Assembly (NCBI RefSeq): GCF_900107545.1 | Contig: NZ_FNQZ01000010.1 | Location: 1-64,000 of the forward strand | Direction: 5' to 3' | DNA: 64,000 nt | Source: Pseudobutyrivibrio sp. ACV-2 | GTDB lineage: Bacteria > Bacillota > Clostridia > Lachnospirales > Lachnospiraceae | In this document: piece after piece, positions 62,993-64,000 of the stretch | Position numbering within the stretch: position 1 is the first letter of the stretch | Layout: each line of letters opens with the position of its first letter | Notes under the pieces: generated by a model | The model's database searches: none | The model's input: the letters and a program-made list of their open reading frames with translations, nothing else | What the model was told of the DNA's origin: nothing | Made by a program: the position numbers and the translations under genes

Positions 62993-63026
62993 AAAAAAAG
63001 ACACCGCATTCGCGGTGTCTTTTTGG
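62993..63026 (-). terminator. terminator after the phosphodiesterase gene
   Basis: GACACCGC / GCGGTGTC perfect stem with a 4-nt loop and seven T on the minus strand, 41 bases after the stop. The remaining text of the 62.8-63.0 kb gap is AT-rich without a supported gene. Confidence 0.92.
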
Positions 63027-63066
63027 TACTTCAGGCAACCCCATACCTGAAGTGGGTGAAATATGT

Positions 63067-63888
63067 TTACAACGCCCCCATGTCTACATAGTCAGTGATT
63101 ACGCCATCCACACCTAAACGCTGCAGAGATAGCATCTGACCTTTTGTATCAGGAGTGTAGGAATAAACCTTTGATCCTGCTTCGTGAATTGCACGAACTG
63201 TCTTTGGTGTTAATGTCTTCATGTTTACGCCGTAGTACTCTGCCGGATATTTCGTTGGCAGAGTGGACTTACCGAATGAGGCAAGTTTCATGATTGGCTG
63301 TTCTGGATTAATTTGTTTTATTGTGGCAAGATAATCATAATTAAATGATAGAAATACTACTTTGTCTAAAAGTCCATATTGAACGAACTTGTTATAAACT
63401 GATGCAACAAAATCCGGATCATTGCCTATGTCTTTGAGCTCACAAAACAAGCGCATATTTGTTGAACCAAGCAAATCCAAAGTTTGGTCTAAGGTTGGGA
63501 TTCGCTCTAATCTGAACTCCCTGCCGTACCATTCGCCAGCATCTAATTGCAGAAGTTCATCGTATGTATAATCAGCGATGGAGTTTTCTGTGCCGTCAAG
63601 TTTCTGTAAGGTGTCATCGTGGTATATAACCAGCTCTCCATCTTTTGTTTTTCTAACATCAAACTCAACGGTTTTTGCTCCGTTGGCATACGCTCCGGCA
63701 AAAGCGCTAAGCGTATTTTCAGGATATGCCCCAGAATATCCTCTGTGGGCTACTATTTGAACCACTATATCCTCATCAGCATTAGCAGGTAAATAGTTGA
63801 AGGTGTTCATGAGTATGCAAGAACCAATCAGGGCAACCATGCTGACTGTGACTGTCCTTCTCAGCTTCGAAAGTAACTTACCCTTCAT
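63067..63888 (-). CDS. glycerophosphodiester phosphodiesterase, exported
   Basis: 273 residues. An N-terminal basic end and a hydrophobic segment (about 12-32, ending at a possible signal-peptidase site near ANADE) suggest secretion. The GDPD signature is complete: VAHRGYSGAYPENTLSAF (HR and E-N), TVEFDVRKTKDGELVIYHDD, and FCELKD, LSFNYDYL and GVDGVITDYVD at the end. It hydrolyses glycerophosphodiesters to glycerol-3-phosphate and an alcohol, feeding glycerol use or degrading teichoic-type polymers. GGGGG precedes the ATG. It lies at the right edge, upstream of the cluster. Confidence 0.93.
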   Translation of the reverse strand: MKGKLLSKLRRTVTVSMVALIGSCILMNTFNYLPANADEDIVVQIVAHRGYSGAYPENTLSAFAGAYANGAKTVEFDVRKTKDGELVIYHDDTLQKLDGTENSIADYTYDELLQLDAGEWYGREFRLERIPTLDQTLDLLGSTNMRLFCELKDIGNDPDFVASVYNKFVQYGLLDKVVFLSFNYDYLATIKQINPEQPIMKLASFGKSTLPTKYPAEYYGVNMKTLTPKTVRAIHEAGSKVYSYTPDTKGQMLSLQRLGVDGVITDYVDMGAL

Positions 63889-64000
63889 AATATCAGGCCC
63901 CCTTTAATCTAGCTATATTTAATTTTAGCACAAGGTATTATTTTATGTTGTCTTTTAAAGATAAAATATTATCCGAAAACTTTCACAAATTTTAGTACAA

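Noticed and set aside
62929-63117. Plus-strand ORF of 62 residues at the right end
   Set aside because: It covers the phosphodiesterase terminator and the 3' end of that gene.

Overview
The window looks like chromosomal DNA of an anaerobic, low-to-moderate-GC Firmicute of the family Lachnospiraceae. The 5' end of a 16S rRNA gene at the left edge reads like the Butyrivibrio/Pseudobutyrivibrio/Roseburia group. The gene content fits this: a GlpP antiterminator, an anaerobic glycerol-3-phosphate oxidation set with a DUF1667 protein, FeoAB iron uptake, LCP and VanZ proteins, and a PheB-type ACT protein. Genus and species cannot be fixed from this alone. Almost every gene lies on the minus strand; only two (39.7-42.4 kb) are on the plus strand. 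No phage, transposase or CRISPR array is visible.

0-33.5 kb is mostly housekeeping. From left to right: an rRNA operon start with three tandem consensus promoters; a threonine-aldolase-like gene; tRNA-Ser(UGA); a run carrying ispD, tsaD, a small exported protein, rnz, rimI, tsaB, tsaE and a YcxB-like membrane protein (t6A tRNA modification plus tRNA 3' processing); a short promoter-terminator unit; tex and an acyltransferase; the glycerol locus glpP-glpK-glpF followed, after a terminator, by two flavoproteins and a DUF1667 protein; thrH, hom and a PheB-like ACT protein; a phosphoesterase and two glycosyltransferases with a 45-residue membrane microprotein; the feo operon with a 47-residue FeoB-associated protein; carbamate kinase, VanZ, HtrA, GlmS and an LCP protein.

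33.6-62.8 kb is a large cell-surface polysaccharide locus. It has an initiating sugar-phosphate transferase, at least eight glycosyltransferases, an ABC-2 exporter (one permease, two ATPases with Wzt-type C-terminal extensions), a 1174-residue protein joining a kinase-like, a rhamnan-synthesis-F and a HAD-like region, an LTA-synthase-like enzyme and several acyltransferase-3 membrane proteins. At the upstream end of the exporter operon is a duplicated cassette of acyltransferase, AMP-forming acyl ligase and acyl carrier protein. One acyltransferase copy and one carrier-protein copy have decayed. Its logic (activate an acid, load it on a carrier, pass it to a membrane acyltransferase) resembles the Dlt D-alanylation system but uses a different acyltransferase family. 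This is the most interesting candidate for an undescribed decoration pathway. A glycerophosphodiester phosphodiesterase closes the window.

Promoters and terminators were read by eye. The exporter operon probably runs from a promoter near 60.83 kb to a strong terminator at 50.5 kb. A second operon, from about 50.42 kb to 42.5 kb, starts at a promoter-like segment flanked by a perfect 10-bp inverted repeat. A GC-rich palindromic repeat family occurs in at least three intergenic places.
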